Source of the DNA: Sphaerobacter sp.
Lineage (GTDB): Bacteria; Chloroflexota; Chloroflexia; Thermomicrobiales; Thermomicrobiaceae
Reading direction: 5' to 3'
NCBI GenBank assembly: GCA_029961075.1
Contig: JASBVL010000106.1
Coordinates: forward strand, 1 to 64,000
Length of the DNA: 64,000 nucleotides
Below, piece by piece: positions 1-8,492 of the stretch. Position 1 is the first letter of the stretch, and every line of letters begins with the position of its first letter. A program made the translations under genes and the position numbers. The notes below the pieces were generated by a model, which saw only the letters and a program-made list of their open reading frames with translations, made no database searches and had not been told where the DNA came from.

Positions 1-492
1 GATGTGGCCGAGGGCGCCGCGCTCCTGGGCCCGGCGAACGCCGTCGGGCCCGCCGTCGGCGGTGAGGACGATCTTGCCCCGCACGTCCCGACCCGCGTAG
101 TCGCCAGCCACCGCTCGATGGGTGAAGATCATCTCCCCCTTCGCCGGCCGGTCAAACGGGATGAAGACCAGCTCGGCTTCGATACCCTCGGGCGGCGTGG
201 AGGCGCCGAACGCCCGGGTGCGCACCGGCACCTGCTCGGTGGCGCTGTCGGCGCCCACGATCGTCAGCGTGCCCTGGCGGGGCCAGGAAATGTAGCCGTC
301 GAACTCCAGGATCTCGGTGGCCACGCCGTACTCGGCCATGCGATCGGCGATGTAGCGGGCGGCGCGCTGCTCATCCTCGGTGCCGCTGTCGCGGAACAGG
401 CGGCTGAACACCTCCAGGTGCGCCTGGAGCTGCTCGGCCGAGACCTCCTCCCGGAGCATCCGCTCGAGATCCGCCAGGGGTAGATGACCCAT
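1..492 (-). CDS. M28-family peptidase, N-terminal part (runs off window start)
   Basis: Only the first 164 codons are present. ATG at 492 has a GGAGG Shine-Dalgarno 9 bases upstream. The visible part (start MGHLPLADLERML) matches the N-terminal cap and PA-type insert of the complete M28 peptidase at 677-2461: both contain a G-x-D-V-R-G-K-I-V-L-T block typical of PA domains in M28 enzymes. The catalytic metal-binding half lies outside the window. It is the last visible gene of a co-directional run with the oligopeptide permease genes, which suggests peptide hydrolysis after or before uptake. Family assignment is by resemblance to the neighbour; specificity is unknown. Confidence 0.75.
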   Translation of the reverse strand, partial: MGHLPLADLERMLREEVSAEQLQAHLEVFSRLFRDSGTEDEQRAARYIADRMAEYGVATEILEFDGYISWPRQGTLTIVGADSATEQVPVRTRAFGASTPPEGIEAELVFIPFDRPAKGEMIFTHRAVAGDYAGRDVRGKIVLTADGGPDGVRRAQERGALGHI

Positions 493-530
493 GTCGTTGT
501 ACCTCCACAGGTGGTGTCCGATCCGCATCA

Positions 531-560
531 CACGGATGCCATAGTGCGGATGCATCCGTG
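531..560. promoter_or_regulatory. Inverted repeat upstream of the first M28 gene
   Basis: Perfect 9-bp arms CACGGATGC (531-539) and GCATCCGTG (552-560) separated by 12 bases, lying 40-70 bases upstream of the M28 start at 492 in a 184-base gap. A dyad operator or a leader hairpin would both fit; no regulator can be named from the sequence. Confidence 0.4.
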
Positions 561-676
561 CTCGCGGTATTCATAGCAGGTTACGCATCTGGCCACATAT
601 CTCCTGCGTGGCTTGGTGGGCACGGGAACGGCGCCGCGAGGTGCCCCCGCGGCGCCGCTCCCGGGCTGCGCAGCGC

Positions 677-2461
677 TCAGGCGGTCGCCGCTTCGACGAC
701 CTCCCGCGCCTGCTCCAGAGCCCACACGAGGCGATTCTGGCCGCGCGTCAGGTGCGCCCGCAGGATGCCGCGCTGCGCGACATCGCCGGCGGCTTGCGGT
801 ATCGCCAGCGCCGGGGCCAGATCCGGCAGGGGCGGCACGTTGAGGGCGGGGTCGTGCCGGAAGGCCTCCATCCGGCTGTAGTTGACCGGGATCAGGAGCC
901 GGGCCAGTCGCCGCTGCACGAAGTTGAAGCGCCGCGCCGCGGGATCGGCCGGGCTGGTCACCGCGGGCGCCGCAGCGTAGAAGCGCTCGAGCGCACCTTC
1001 CAGGGCCGCGACGGCCTCACGCGCCGGCCCGAAGTCGAAGTGGTCCCCGGCGGCCTGCTGGTAGCGGTCGAGCGTGGCGCGGAACTCGGCCGTGGTGCGC
1101 GTCCAGTCGAACGGGACCAGGGGAGCATTGAGCGTGCGGAGGACGGACGCGGCATACATGCGCATGTCGCGCAGCAGGTACTCGCGATCGGCGATCTCCA
1201 GCGTGTCCCCCTCGGTGTGCCACTGGATGTTGCCGCCGCAGCCGCCGACGGCGTAGTAGCCCTTCGCCGCCCGGTCCTCATCCGACATGGTCGAGCTGAG
1301 CATGTAGAACGAGGTGATGCCGATGCCGTTGAAGGAGTAGTCACCGGCCCGCGGGGGGCGCTCCGGCTGCGGGGTGATGCCGGTGGTGGCGCGAATGACG
1401 GTGTCGATGAACGGCTCGGTCTCGCTCATGGCCGTCAGGTTGTTGTAGGTGGTGGTCCAGCGGCAGCCGGGGGAGTCGCAGTTGACCTGGGCCACGCAGT
1501 TGCGCGCGAGGTCGATCGCGAAGGTGTCGGCGTACCAGGTGGAGCCGGCGTAGCGGCCATGCGAGTGCCCGCTCCACCAGGCGATCCGCAGCGAGCGGGC
1601 GAGCCGATCGCGGAACTGCCAGAAGACGCGCGCCAGCTCGAGCAGCGTGGCGTCGCCGGTGGCGTTGTCGCCGATGCCGACGTGCCAGGAGTCGAGATGG
1701 CCGTGCAGCAGCACGAACTCCTCGGGGACGACGGCGCCGGGGATCTCGGCCACCAGCACCGGGATCGTGCGCCAGCCGGTGTCGAGCTTGGTGGCGAGGG
1801 CCACCTGGGCGCCCTGCTGGGCCGCCGCGAGCAGCGCCTGGCCGTCGGGGTTGTTGACGGCCACGACCGGGATCGACGGCTGCCGGCCCATCGAGTCGAG
1901 GTCGGGCGTGCCCCAGATGGTGGTGCAGATCCCCTCGTGGATCGCCTCGCCGGGATTGATGAAGATGCCGGCCATCGCACCGGCAGCCATCACGTCCGCG
2001 ACCTTGCCGGGGGACGCCATGCCCTCGGTCAGGACGATCTTGCCGCGCACGTCCTGGCCGCCCAGATCCACGCCGGCCGAGAAGACGTCACCCGCGTTGG
2101 AGCCGCCGACGCTCGGCACATAGACCAGCTCACCGATGATCTCCTCGCCGTCGGTCGAGACCGACATGGCGGGCGTCTTGGCGCGGAACGTCCGGCCACC
2201 CGGCCCCAGGGTGCGGACGCTGGCGCTCAGCGGGATCGAGATGAAGCACTCCGGCTCGTAGAGGCGGTAGGGGACACCCGCTGCCTCGAGCTCCTGGATG
2301 ATGAGCTCGACCGCGCGGCGCTCCTCCGCGGATCCCGAGAGGCGAACCAGGGTCGAGAAGTCCTCGACCAGCTTCCAGGGCACGTCCAGCGACACGGCCT
2401 CCAGGACCTGCTGCTCCAGGTCCGGGTCGCTCCACTGCGTGATCGCGGTGCGACGCTCCAT
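677..2461 (-). CDS. M28-family (PA-domain) metallopeptidase, variant catalytic motif
   Basis: 594 aa from ATG 2461, preceded by GGAAGGAAG. A PA domain (about residues 120-240) is followed by the M28 fold: HGHLDSW (first metal His), GDNATG (bridging Asp) and NCDSPG (Asp), with a later His in IQWHTEGD. The segment that normally carries the two adjacent Glu residues of M28 enzymes reads WWSGHSHGRYAGS, so the general-base and metal Glu are not in their usual place. There is no signal peptide, so it is probably cytoplasmic. It follows the CapA-like gene by 44 bases in the peptide transporter operon, which suggests a role in processing imported peptides. The family is clear; activity depends on whether the His-containing motif substitutes for Glu. 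Confidence 0.85.
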   Translation of the reverse strand: MERRTAITQWSDPDLEQQVLEAVSLDVPWKLVEDFSTLVRLSGSAEERRAVELIIQELEAAGVPYRLYEPECFISIPLSASVRTLGPGGRTFRAKTPAMSVSTDGEEIIGELVYVPSVGGSNAGDVFSAGVDLGGQDVRGKIVLTEGMASPGKVADVMAAGAMAGIFINPGEAIHEGICTTIWGTPDLDSMGRQPSIPVVAVNNPDGQALLAAAQQGAQVALATKLDTGWRTIPVLVAEIPGAVVPEEFVLLHGHLDSWHVGIGDNATGDATLLELARVFWQFRDRLARSLRIAWWSGHSHGRYAGSTWYADTFAIDLARNCVAQVNCDSPGCRWTTTYNNLTAMSETEPFIDTVIRATTGITPQPERPPRAGDYSFNGIGITSFYMLSSTMSDEDRAAKGYYAVGGCGGNIQWHTEGDTLEIADREYLLRDMRMYAASVLRTLNAPLVPFDWTRTTAEFRATLDRYQQAAGDHFDFGPAREAVAALEGALERFYAAAPAVTSPADPAARRFNFVQRRLARLLIPVNYSRMEAFRHDPALNVPPLPDLAPALAIPQAAGDVAQRGILRAHLTRGQNRLVWALEQAREVVEAATA

Positions 2462-2505
2462 ACCACGACTTCCTTCCCCGAGGAGCCCGTCGCTCCTCGT
2501 TCTCG

Positions 2506-3564
2506 CTATCCGGCGACGACCAGCGCGCGGTCGTCGCGGATCTCCAAACGCGTCCCAAACGGCTGCGACAGGCGGTCGAGCAGCCGGAACACGCGCTCCG
2601 CGGTGGCACCGGTGGCCAACTGCCCGAAGCCCGCTTCGTCGACGAGGACCGGTACCAGCTCCACGGCCGGCTCCGGTCCGAACGTGACGCGGACGATGAG
2701 CGACTCGGGCTCCATGAACGCCCGCGGCCCCTCGAAGATGAAGTTGCCGAGGCTGTAGAGGATGGGCTTGCCCTGGTAGAGCTCGATGGGGTGCAGGGAG
2801 TGTGAGTGATGGCCGCAGACGACGTCGGCCCCGGCCTCGATCAGGGCGTGTCCGAGCGGCCGCTGATACTCGGCGAGCAGTCCCTGGTACGGCGACAACC
2901 AGTAGGCGGGGACGCCCCAGTGGATGCCGACGATGACCGCGTCGGCCTGCTCCTTCAGCGCCGCGATCTGGGCGCAGACCCGATCCTGATCTTCGGCGAC
3001 GGCCCAACTGCGCACGATCGGCATGGTCCCCGGCTGCTCGACCAGGAGGTTGGCGTCGATCTCGAAGGAGAAGCCGACGCGAAGGGGGGCGATGCCGGGC
3101 TTGCCGGGCCCCGCCTCGGACTCGACCGGCAGGGTGCAGGCGACGCTCAGGAGCGCGATGCGGAGGTCCCCGTGGTGCAGCCAGGCCGGCCGACTGGCGG
3201 CCTCCAGGTCGGCCCCGGCGCCGCAGTGCAGGATGCCGGCCCGCTCACAGGCGGCCAGCGTGTCGAACATGGCGGGAGGGCCGTAGTCGAGCATGTGATT
3301 GTTGGCCAGCGTGACGGCGTGAACGCCCATGCTCCGCACGTCGTCGATGATGGCCGGGTCGGAGCGCAGGTTGGAGTGCTTGGGCACCCGGTAGCCGCGG
3401 GTCGAGAGCGGCATCTCGAGGTTGGCGATCACGAGATCTGCGCGGCGCAGCTCGGCGACGGCGGCCGCGAAACCAGGGGTTCGGCTCGCCGGTTGCTGGG
3501 CGAATGGCGTGCGGATCATGACGTCCCCGACGAGGCTGACCGTGGTCGACTGACTGCCCGGCAT
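2506..3564 (-). CDS. CapA-family (poly-gamma-glutamate synthesis-type) metallophosphoesterase
   Basis: 352 aa from ATG 3564 with GGGAGGA upstream; a longer in-frame reading to 3648 lacks a better start. N-terminal VSLVGDVMI is the first metal motif of the CapA/PgsA metallophosphatase fold, followed by NLEMPLS, LANNHMLDYG, IVGIHWG and the C-terminal GHHSHSLHPIE and YSLGNFIF motifs. No signal peptide is visible, unlike membrane-anchored CapA of Bacillus. It sits 34 bases after the DppC-like permease gene and before an M28 peptidase, so it is probably co-transcribed with the peptide uptake system. Members of this family act on poly-gamma-glutamate or related polymers; the substrate here is unknown. 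Confidence 0.85.
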   Translation of the reverse strand: MPGSQSTTVSLVGDVMIRTPFAQQPASRTPGFAAAVAELRRADLVIANLEMPLSTRGYRVPKHSNLRSDPAIIDDVRSMGVHAVTLANNHMLDYGPPAMFDTLAACERAGILHCGAGADLEAASRPAWLHHGDLRIALLSVACTLPVESEAGPGKPGIAPLRVGFSFEIDANLLVEQPGTMPIVRSWAVAEDQDRVCAQIAALKEQADAVIVGIHWGVPAYWLSPYQGLLAEYQRPLGHALIEAGADVVCGHHSHSLHPIELYQGKPILYSLGNFIFEGPRAFMEPESLIVRVTFGPEPAVELVPVLVDEAGFGQLATGATAERVFRLLDRLSQPFGTRLEIRDDRALVVAG

Positions 3565-3598
3565 GCGTTTCCTCCCTCGTACTGTCACGAACCGTGAG

Positions 3599-4501
3599 CT
3601 ACAGATTCCCCTCGCGGTACTGCGGGTCGAGCGCGTCGCGCAGGGCATCGCCCAAGAAGTTGTAGGAGAGCACGGTCAACAGGATGAGCAGGCCCGGGTA
3701 GATGGGGAGGAGCGGGTTCTCCCAGAGGTAGGCCTGGGAGTTGCTGAGCATGTTCCCCCAACTGGCCTGCGGCGGCTGGATGCCGAGCCCCAGGTAGCTG
3801 AGCGCCGATTCCAGCAGGATCGCGTTGGCGACGCCGAGCGTCGCGGCGACGATGATCGAGGGCACGGTGTGGGGCACGATGTGCCGGAACAGGATGCGGG
3901 TGTTCGAGGCGCCGAGCGCCCGCGCGGCCTGCACGAAGTCGAGCCCCCGGTAGCGCAGCACCTCGCTGCGGACGATCCGCGCGACCACCATCCAGCTCGT
4001 GACGCCGATGACGACCACGATGTTGCGGAAGCTCGACCCGAAGACCGCGACCACGATGAGCACGAGGAAGAAGTAGGGGATCGCCATCATGCCGTCGGTG
4101 ATGCGCATCAGGATGCTGTCCACGGCGCGGCCCAGGTAGCCGCTGGCGCTGCCGACCAGCGAGCCGATCAGGACCGAGATCACCATGGCGATGAGCCCGA
4201 CGCTCATCGACGCGCGCGAGCCAACGATCAGCCGGGAGAGGACGTCCCGGCCGCTCTCGTCGGTCCCGAGCAGGTGCTCGCGCGACGGGCGGGCATGGGT
4301 ATAGAGAATGTCGACCTCGTTCGGGTCGTAGGGTGCGATGACGGGGGCGAACAGCGCCACGAGGTACATCACGATCAGGAAGAGCGCCGACAGCACCGCC
4401 ACGCGGTTGCGGACGAAGCGCTGCCAGGCGATCTGTCGCCACGAGCGTGGGGCTCGCTGCGCGACGAACTCCTCAGCCTTGAGTGTCCGTGCCTGTGCCA
4501 T
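3599..4501 (-). CDS. ABC transporter permease, DppC/OppC type
   Basis: 300 aa inner-membrane permease starting at ATG 4501 after GGGAGA. It has the OppC N-terminal domain (first membrane helix about residues 37-60), the HLLGTDESGRDVLSRL signature of DppC/OppC proteins, and the EAA loop around ARALGASNTRILFRHIVPH, which docks the ATPase. It lies 12 bases downstream of the DppB-type permease and forms the heterodimeric channel with it. No ATPase gene (DppD/DppF) is seen in the window; it may lie beyond the left edge. Dipeptide/oligopeptide import is the family role; nickel or glycoside import cannot be excluded. Confidence 0.92.
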   Translation of the reverse strand: MAQARTLKAEEFVAQRAPRSWRQIAWQRFVRNRVAVLSALFLIVMYLVALFAPVIAPYDPNEVDILYTHARPSREHLLGTDESGRDVLSRLIVGSRASMSVGLIAMVISVLIGSLVGSASGYLGRAVDSILMRITDGMMAIPYFFLVLIVVAVFGSSFRNIVVVIGVTSWMVVARIVRSEVLRYRGLDFVQAARALGASNTRILFRHIVPHTVPSIIVAATLGVANAILLESALSYLGLGIQPPQASWGNMLSNSQAYLWENPLLPIYPGLLILLTVLSYNFLGDALRDALDPQYREGNL

Positions 4502-4513
4502 CCGCGGTTCTCC

Positions 4514-5461
4514 CTAGCCCACGCGGATGCGCGGGTCGAGATAGCTGTAGACCAGATCCGTCAGCAGGCTGCTCAGGACGACCACGATGGCGACGGTCAG
4601 GGTCGTGCCGAGGACCACGGGGTAGTCGCGCGTGGCGGCGGCCTCCACCGCCAGGCGGCCCATGCCGGGCCAGGAGAAGACCGTCTCGGTGATCGCGGCG
4701 CCGCCGACGGCGCGCGGCAGCAGAACCCCGATGACCGTGACGACCGGGATCAGCGCGTTCCGCAGGGCATGTCGGAAGATGACCGCCCGGTTGGTCAGTC
4801 CCTTCGAGCGCGCGGTGCGAATGTAGTCCTCGCTGAGCACGCTGATCATCCCGGAGCGGGTGTAGCGTGTCAGTTCCGCCAGGTTGGCCGTGGCGAGCAC
4901 GAAGGTGGGCAGGACCAGGTGTTTGATCCGGTCGACGAGCGAGAAGTCCTGGCCGAGCGTGGCCATGCCCCCAGCAGGTAGCCATTTCATCTGGATTGAG
5001 AAGACGATGATCAGCACGATCCCGAGCCAGAAGACCGGGATCGATACCCCGAAGAAGCTGATGCCCGCCACGATGCGATCCAGGGCTGAGTTGCGGCGGG
5101 TGGCGCTGAGCACCCCCAGCGGGATGGCGACCGCGATCGAGAGGCCCAGCGCCAGGCCGGTCAGCAGCAGGGTGTTGGGGAGCCGGCTCGCGATCAGGCT
5201 GCGGACCGGCTCCACCGTGTTGTAGCTGCGGCCCAAGTTCCCCTGGAGCACGTTCCCGAGCCACCGGCCGTACTGCACCGGGAGTGGGTCGTTGAGCCCC
5301 ATCTGCTCCCGCATCTGCTCGATGTCTTGCCGGCTCAGCTCCGGGTTGGAGAGCAGCGAGGGCCCGCCCGGTGCCGAGTGGATCAGCACGAACGTGATGA
5401 TGCTGACGAAAAACAGGAGCACGACCGCCTGAATCAGGCGGCGGATGAGATAGGCGACCAC
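4514..5461 (-). CDS. ABC transporter permease, DppB/OppB type
   Basis: 315 aa integral membrane protein starting at GTG 5461, with GAGGAGA just upstream. Six predicted helices: the N-terminal helix YLIRRLIQAVVLLFFVS is typical of DppB, and RTARSKGLTNRAVIFRHALRNA is the EAA loop. The C-terminal FSWPGMGRLAVEA block is the usual DppB signature. It is the first permease after the binding-protein gene (72-base gap) and pairs with the DppC-type gene 12 bases downstream. Confidence 0.92.
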   Translation of the reverse strand: MVAYLIRRLIQAVVLLFFVSIITFVLIHSAPGGPSLLSNPELSRQDIEQMREQMGLNDPLPVQYGRWLGNVLQGNLGRSYNTVEPVRSLIASRLPNTLLLTGLALGLSIAVAIPLGVLSATRRNSALDRIVAGISFFGVSIPVFWLGIVLIIVFSIQMKWLPAGGMATLGQDFSLVDRIKHLVLPTFVLATANLAELTRYTRSGMISVLSEDYIRTARSKGLTNRAVIFRHALRNALIPVVTVIGVLLPRAVGGAAITETVFSWPGMGRLAVEAAATRDYPVVLGTTLTVAIVVVLSSLLTDLVYSYLDPRIRVG

Positions 5462-5533
5462 GGGTTCTCCTCACTCGCGCCGGTGGCGGGCCGTCGACTG
5501 GTCAGGCGGGCCCGGCTATCGCTGCCGCCGTGC

Positions 5534-7270
5534 TCAGTCGACCCACACCTTCTCCATCCAGGTCAGCGCATCGCGGTAGCCCATCGCCGGGAGGTCGTGC
5601 GTGCGCTTGCTCATGGCTTGGATCTCCTGCGGGTAGTAGAGATAGACCACGGGCACATCCTCGGCGAGCTTGGCCTGGAGCTCGTGGTACAGCGCGATGC
5701 GCTGCTGCTCGTCGGGCTGGCTGCGCGCCTTGACGATCAGGTCGTCGACCTCCGGGTTCTTGTAGGCCCACCAGTTCGAGGAGGACTCGCTGTGGTAGTG
5801 GTCGTAGAGATCGGCGTCGGGCGGCGTGATCCACCACTCCATCAGCAGGTCGTACTCGAGCTTGTGGTACTTGTCGAGGTGGACCGGCCAGTCGACGATG
5901 TCCAGCGTCACCTGAATGCCGAGCTTCTGGTACTGCTGCTGGGCGTAGGTGATGACCTGCTCCATGGCCGGGTACCCCTTCGGGCCATTGAGGAGGATGG
6001 TGAACTTCGCGCCCTGGGCGTTGACCAGGACGTTGTCCGACCCCTTGGTCCAGCCGGCCTCCTTCAAGAGCGCGGCGGCCTTGTCAGGGTCGTAGTCGTA
6101 GGTCGCTACGTCGGGGTTGTAGTAGTCGCCCAGCAGCGGGTTGATAGGACCGGTGGCGACCTTGCCATAGCCCTTCAGCACCTGCTTGACGATCGCCTCC
6201 CGGTCGAGGGCGTAGACCAGAGCCTGGCGCACGCGCACGTCCTGCAGGTGGGGCTTGGTGTGATTGATGGCGAAGAAGTAATAGTTGACCTGCGGCACCG
6301 TGCGGATCTCGATGTTGTCGACGTTCTTGAGTGCGTCGATCTGGGCCGGCTCGATAACCGTGAAGTCGATCTCGCCGGAGCGCACCTGCGCCACCCGGGC
6401 GTTGCCGTCCGGGATGACCTTGAAGATGATCCCGTCGAGCAGCGGGGTGCCGTCGAAGTAGTCGGGGTTGGCTTCCACCGCCAGGTGACTTCCCTGGACG
6501 AACTCCTTGAACTTGAACGGACCGGTGCCGATCGGCTTGCGCAGGAAGTCAGTCGGCTCATTGAGGTTCTGCCCCTCGAGCAGGTGCTTGGGGACGATCG
6601 GCTTATTGTAGCCCAGCATCACTGGGAGCGAGGCGAAGGGGTACTTCAACACGAACTTCACCGTGTGCTCGTCGACGACCTCGGTGCTCTGGATGGAGCT
6701 GACGACGCCGCGGCCCGACGCGTTGACCTTCGGGTCGAGGACGGCGTCCATGGTGAACTTGACGTCATCGGCGGTCAGTGGCTGGCCGTCATGCCAGGTC
6801 ACACCCGACTTGAGCTTGAAGGTGTACTCCTTGAGGTCGGCGCTCGCCTCCCATGACTCGGCAAGATCCGGCACCACCTCGATGGCGTCCCCGTTGAGCC
6901 GGTACTGCACGAGGCAGTTGTAGATCGTCTTGTTGACCAGGATGTCGGTCAGCGCCCCCGGCGCTGTAATCGGGTAGGCGGTCGGGTTCGCCGTGACCGC
7001 CATCTGCCAGGTGCCACCCTTCTTGGGGGTGCCGCCGCTCGCGGCGGGGCTGGCGCTCGCCCGCGGCGTGCTGCTGGCGCCGGTGCTCCCGCCGCCAGAG
7101 GTGCTGCCGCTCGGGGCGGTCGTCGGCTCGCTCGACCCGCCGCCGCAGGCGCTCAGGAGGCCCGCTCCGGCGATGCCGAGGCTGCTGAGCGCAGCGAGCC
7201 GGAGCACATCACGGCGCGAGACCTTCTCGCCGCCACGCCGCAGTTGTTCGACGACGCGTTCGATATCCAT
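5534..7270 (-). CDS. ABC transporter substrate-binding lipoprotein (SBP_bac_5), Tat-exported
   Basis: 578 aa from ATG 7270. The N-terminus carries a twin-arginine motif (SRRDVLRLA, about residues 18-26), a hydrophobic stretch and a lipobox LLSAC, so the protein should be exported folded and lipid-anchored. A Ser/Thr/Gly/Pro-rich spacer follows, then a family 5 solute-binding domain with the signature blocks LTADDVKFTMDAV, PIGTGPFKF and RVRQALVYALDREAIV. It is first in a run with DppB and DppC and is the specificity component for a peptide or related ligand. A longer in-frame reading continues upstream to 7783, but the Tat leader and the GAGGAGG site fix this start. Confidence 0.93.
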   Translation of the reverse strand: MDIERVVEQLRRGGEKVSRRDVLRLAALSSLGIAGAGLLSACGGGSSEPTTAPSGSTSGGGSTGASSTPRASASPAASGGTPKKGGTWQMAVTANPTAYPITAPGALTDILVNKTIYNCLVQYRLNGDAIEVVPDLAESWEASADLKEYTFKLKSGVTWHDGQPLTADDVKFTMDAVLDPKVNASGRGVVSSIQSTEVVDEHTVKFVLKYPFASLPVMLGYNKPIVPKHLLEGQNLNEPTDFLRKPIGTGPFKFKEFVQGSHLAVEANPDYFDGTPLLDGIIFKVIPDGNARVAQVRSGEIDFTVIEPAQIDALKNVDNIEIRTVPQVNYYFFAINHTKPHLQDVRVRQALVYALDREAIVKQVLKGYGKVATGPINPLLGDYYNPDVATYDYDPDKAAALLKEAGWTKGSDNVLVNAQGAKFTILLNGPKGYPAMEQVITYAQQQYQKLGIQVTLDIVDWPVHLDKYHKLEYDLLMEWWITPPDADLYDHYHSESSSNWWAYKNPEVDDLIVKARSQPDEQQRIALYHELQAKLAEDVPVVYLYYPQEIQAMSKRTHDLPAMGYRDALTWMEKVWVD

Positions 7271-7310
7271 GGCCTTCTCTACCTCCTCGGTGCATGCACC
7301 GCGCACTTCC

Positions 7311-8138
7311 CTACCGAACATGGGAACCCTCAGTTGGCACGGCGCCGAGGTGGCCGAGGGCATGCTCGGCGAGGCGCCGCGAGATCTCGCGGCCGGCCCA
7401 GACGACCGCTTCGATCGTGGCAAGTCGCGCGTCTGGGCCCTGTCGGATCGTTGGCGCCGCCACGCTGACACCGGCCACCACCTCGCCCGTGTGGTCGCGA
7501 ATGGGAGCGGCAATGGAGCAGACGCCGCGATCCAGCTCTTCGACGCTGACGACGTAGCCCTGTCGGCGGATCTCCGCCAGCGTGGCCTTGAGCTGCGCTG
7601 GGTCCGTGATTGTTCGCTCGGTGAAGCGGGTGAGTGGCGCGCGGTCTCGTAGATAGGCCTCGATGTGCTCCGGCGACGAGAACGCGAGGAGGAGCTTGGG
7701 CGTGGCTCCGGCGTGGAGCGCGAACTCCGCGCCAACTCTGGCGGTGATGGCCAGGGTGCGCGTGCTCTCGCGCTTGTCGACACAGATGGCCGAGTAGGGG
7801 TCGAGCCGCGCCGTGAGGATGACGGTCTCCCCGGTCTGCTCTGCCAGTTGATCGAGCACGGGGCCGGCGACGTGCACCAAGCTTGAGCCGTGGACGGCCA
7901 CGGCGGCCAGGCTGATGAGGCGCGGGCCCAGCCGGTACGCCTTCGTCTCGGGGTCCTGTACCACGAAGCCGAGCGGGATCAGCGTCTGCAGGATGCGGAA
8001 GGTCTGATTCTTGGTCAGACCGGCGGCGTTGCTCAGCTCGGTGACGCCGAAGCGGTGGGGTGGCTGGAGGAAGGCGCAGAGGAGCTCAGCGGCTCGCGCA
8101 ACGCTCTCGATGCGGTACTTGCCGACGCCCGACTTCAC
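7311..8138 (-). CDS. IclR-family transcriptional regulator
   Basis: 275 aa from GTG 8138 (GAGGA upstream). An N-terminal winged helix-turn-helix (about residues 8-70, with the recognition region GLTKNQTFRILQTL) precedes the IclR effector domain, which ends in SIAAPIRDHTGEVVAGVSVAAP, a typical IclR C-terminal motif. It lies directly upstream of, and in the same direction as, the peptide ABC transporter operon, so it most likely controls that operon and itself. A candidate operator dyad sits just before its start codon. Confidence 0.9.
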   Translation of the reverse strand: MKSGVGKYRIESVARAAELLCAFLQPPHRFGVTELSNAAGLTKNQTFRILQTLIPLGFVVQDPETKAYRLGPRLISLAAVAVHGSSLVHVAGPVLDQLAEQTGETVILTARLDPYSAICVDKRESTRTLAITARVGAEFALHAGATPKLLLAFSSPEHIEAYLRDRAPLTRFTERTITDPAQLKATLAEIRRQGYVVSVEELDRGVCSIAAPIRDHTGEVVAGVSVAAPTIRQGPDARLATIEAVVWAGREISRRLAEHALGHLGAVPTEGSHVR

Positions 8139-8152
8139 CCACGTCCTCGCGT

Positions 8153-8178
8153 GTTATATCCTGCATAACATCGTTATG
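8153..8178. promoter_or_regulatory. Probable IclR operator: alternating GTTAT/ATAAC half-sites
   Basis: CATAAC (8164-8169) and GTTATG (8173-8178) form a perfect dyad with a 3-base spacer, and a further GTTAT (8153-8157) forms a second inverted pair with ATAAC. The cluster is AT-rich in a very GC-rich surrounding and begins 15 bases upstream of the IclR start codon, the usual place for autoregulation. Confidence 0.55.
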
Positions 8179-8492
8179 AATGTATCGAGATCATAGCGCG
8201 GCGTCGGCTGGCTGTCAAGCCCCTCGCGCGGTCGACCGCGCCGAACCGGCATCGGCGAGCCCGACACCGGACGCCGGGTGAACCCCGCGACGAGCGGCGC
8301 TTGCGGTTCAGGCGCGGATGATGGGGACAGAGTTGCGCAGGCGGGCGGGGCGCGGCGTGCCGGGTCGGCCCGCGGCTGCCGCCACGGCGGGCACGGCCGC
8401 CGCGGCACCGATCGCACGTCGTCCGGCGCCGCCCGCCGCCGCGCCGCACCCAGCGGGAGGGGTGCCGGTCCGGTCGCGCGGGCGGCGCGGGC
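8179..8492. other. GC-rich intergenic stretch, no gene seen
   Basis: About 310 bases between the IclR operator and the 3' end of the acetyltransferase gene. Open frames here are composition-driven (runs of Ala/Arg/Pro/Gly) with no domain signature or credible ribosome binding site. No tRNA or terminator with a T tract is visible. Confidence 0.5.

Noticed and set aside
608-2758. 716-residue plus-strand open frame
   Set aside because: Antisense shadow of the M28 gene; composition is Arg/Gly/Val/Asp-rich with no domain, and the minus strand has motifs and RBS.
3563-4981. 472-residue plus-strand open frame
   Set aside because: Antisense to the DppC and DppB permeases; long charged low-complexity stretches typical of shadow frames in GC-rich DNA.
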